From a bacterium (lineage in GTDB: Bacteria > Patescibacteriota > Minisyncoccia > UBA6257 > 2-01-FULL-56-20): a DNA stretch of 12,616 nucleotides. The position numbers and the translations under genes are program-made. The stretch is from positions 1-12,616 of the forward strand of contig JAJXYP010000048.1 of assembly GCA_021780545.1 (NCBI GenBank), given 5' to 3'. The number at the start of each line of letters is the position of its first letter. Position 1 is the first letter of the stretch. The notes under the pieces were generated by a model. That model made no database searches. It was not told the DNA's origin and was given only the letters and a program-made list of their open reading frames with translations. Below are positions 11,550 through 12,616 of this stretch, piece by piece.

Positions 11550-12616
11550 ACCGGCTTTTCCAGATTTTCAAAGTCGCGGAACTCCGCACGAAGGTGCTCA
11601 TCGTTGCGGGACTCCTGGTGGCGTACCGGGCGCTCGCGGCGATTCCCATTCCGGGCGTCGATGCGGCAAAGCTCGCGAACTATTTTAATTCCAACCAGCT
11701 CCTGGGTTTTTTGAATTTCTTTTCGGGAGGCGGCCTTTCGACGCTTTCCGTTGTGATGCTTGGCGTCGGTCCGTATATTACGGCGACGATTGTTATGCAG
11801 CTCCTCACCATCATTTTCCCGCGCATGAAGGAGATGTATTACGAGGAGGGCAGCCGGGGCCAGGCCAAATTCAACCAGTATTCGCGCATTCTCACGGTGC
11901 CTTTCGCGCTGGTCCAGGCTTACGGTTTTCTCACGCTGCTTATTTCGCAGGGCGTCATCAACCGGCCTGACGCATTCAGCTTCTTTCGGAACGTTATCGT
12001 GATTGCCGCCGGATCGATGATTGCGCTCTGGTTCGGCGAATTGATCACGGAGCAGAAGATCGGCAACGGCGTTTCCCTCATCATTCTTGCCGGCATCATT
12101 TCTCGGCTGCCGTCGAGCATCGGGCTTGCCTTCGCGTCTTATACGCCGCAGCTCCTCGGTTCGTATCTCGGTTTCGTCGTGGTGGGCGTCGTGCTTATCG
12201 CGGGCATCGTATACCTGAACGAAGGCGAGCGGAAGATCCCGGTCGCCTACGCCCGCCGCGTCCGCGGAAACAAGATGTACGGCGGCGCATCGAGCTACCT
12301 GCCGCTCAAGGTGAACCAAGCCGGCATGATCCCCCTTATTTTCGCGATTTCCGTGCTGCTCTTCCCGCAGTTCGCGGCGCAGATCGTTGCGATTTTCTCG
12401 CCCGCCTGGGGCCTCGCGGTAAACGGCTGGGCGACCGCTTTCATCAATAACCAGCTGGCCTACGGCATTGTCTATTTCCTGCTGGTGTTCCTCTTCACGT
12501 ATTTCTACACCGCCATTACGTTCAATCCCGAGGAGATTGCGAAGAACCTCCAGCGGGGTGGCGGTTTCGTGCCCGGTATTCGGCCCGGCGAGAACACGGA
12601 GAAATTTTTCGGTTCT
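11546..12616 (+). CDS. secY: Protein translocase subunit SecY (3' end outside window)
   Basis: The frame opens at ATG 11546 and stays open for 357 codons to the window edge; about 70-90 residues are probably missing. It begins MNRLFQIFKVAELRTKVL and has PIPGV in the first loop, SVVMLGVGPYITATIVMQLL, TEQKIGNGVSLIILAG, LNEGERKIPVAYARR (the cytosolic loop that contacts SecA and the ribosome), GGASSYLPLKVNQAGMIPLIFA, and PEEIAKNLQRGGGFVPGIRPG. SecY is the pore of the Sec channel that moves proteins across or into the cell membrane. The 4-nt overlap with rplO and the operon position between L15 and (usually) adk fit a standard spc order. Confidence 0.97.
   Translation, partial: MNRLFQIFKVAELRTKVLIVAGLLVAYRALAAIPIPGVDAAKLANYFNSNQLLGFLNFFSGGGLSTLSVVMLGVGPYITATIVMQLLTIIFPRMKEMYYEEGSRGQAKFNQYSRILTVPFALVQAYGFLTLLISQGVINRPDAFSFFRNVIVIAAGSMIALWFGELITEQKIGNGVSLIILAGIISRLPSSIGLAFASYTPQLLGSYLGFVVVGVVLIAGIVYLNEGERKIPVAYARRVRGNKMYGGASSYLPLKVNQAGMIPLIFAISVLLFPQFAAQIVAIFSPAWGLAVNGWATAFINNQLAYGIVYFLLVFLFTYFYTAITFNPEEIAKNLQRGGGFVPGIRPGENTEKFFGS

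Noticed and set aside
1..12616. Alternative genetic code with TGA as Gly (Gracilibacteria/SR1)
   Set aside because: TGA serves as the natural stop of rpsJ, the 1858 gene and rplO, and no in-frame TGA occurs within conserved genes.
1..12616. CRISPR arrays, insertion sequences, tRNA or rRNA genes, self-splicing introns
   Set aside because: No regularly spaced repeats, transposase-like frames, cloverleaf folds or gene interruptions were found on either strand.

Overview
The window is almost entirely a ribosomal protein cluster: the end of an str-type cluster (tuf-rpsJ) followed by a combined S10-spc-type operon running from rplC into secY. Several traits point to the Candidate Phyla Radiation (Patescibacteria), perhaps a Parcubacteria-like member. 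rpmD (L30) is missing between rpsE and rplO, a loss known across that group; S8 has a shortened N-terminus; L22 has a long basic C-terminal tail; and the window is moderately GC-rich. TGA ends several genes (rpsJ, the 1858 gene, rplO), so the TGA-to-Gly code of Gracilibacteria/SR1 does not apply. The exact lineage cannot be read from the window.

Layout: 1-409 holds the last codons of tuf and all of rpsJ, closed by a strong hairpin terminator at 440-475. 529-2556 is a block of three non-ribosomal genes that separates rpsJ from rplC: uppP (undecaprenyl-diphosphatase), a small two-helix membrane protein on the minus strand converging on uppP, and a divergent, unrecognised exported membrane protein with its own consensus promoter, structured leader, Shine-Dalgarno site and terminator. 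2608-2889 is a regulatory region with a near-perfect sigma70 promoter and a leader RNA that can fold into mutually exclusive antiterminator and terminator forms. From 2890 to the right edge, nineteen genes run without a break on the plus strand: rplC-rplD-rplW-rplB-rpsS-rplV-rpsC-rplP-rpmC-rpsQ-rplN-rplX-rplE-rpsN-rpsH-rplF-rplR-rpsE-rplO-secY (the last one cut by the window edge and overlapping rplO by 4 nt).

Together the operon supplies core 30S and 50S proteins plus the SecY channel, co-ordinating ribosome and membrane-insertion capacity. The gene content is ordinary; the interest lies in how expression is signalled. None of the ribosomal genes has a convincing Shine-Dalgarno site, and every start codon is preceded by a pyrimidine, most often CC. 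uppP and the small membrane gene have extended -10 boxes 6-7 nt before their ATG and so are probably leaderless. The rplC leader looks like a transcription attenuator, and a 12-bp palindrome fills most of the spacer of its promoter. I saw no CRISPR, mobile element, tRNA, rRNA or defence system, and no wholly new multi-gene system.
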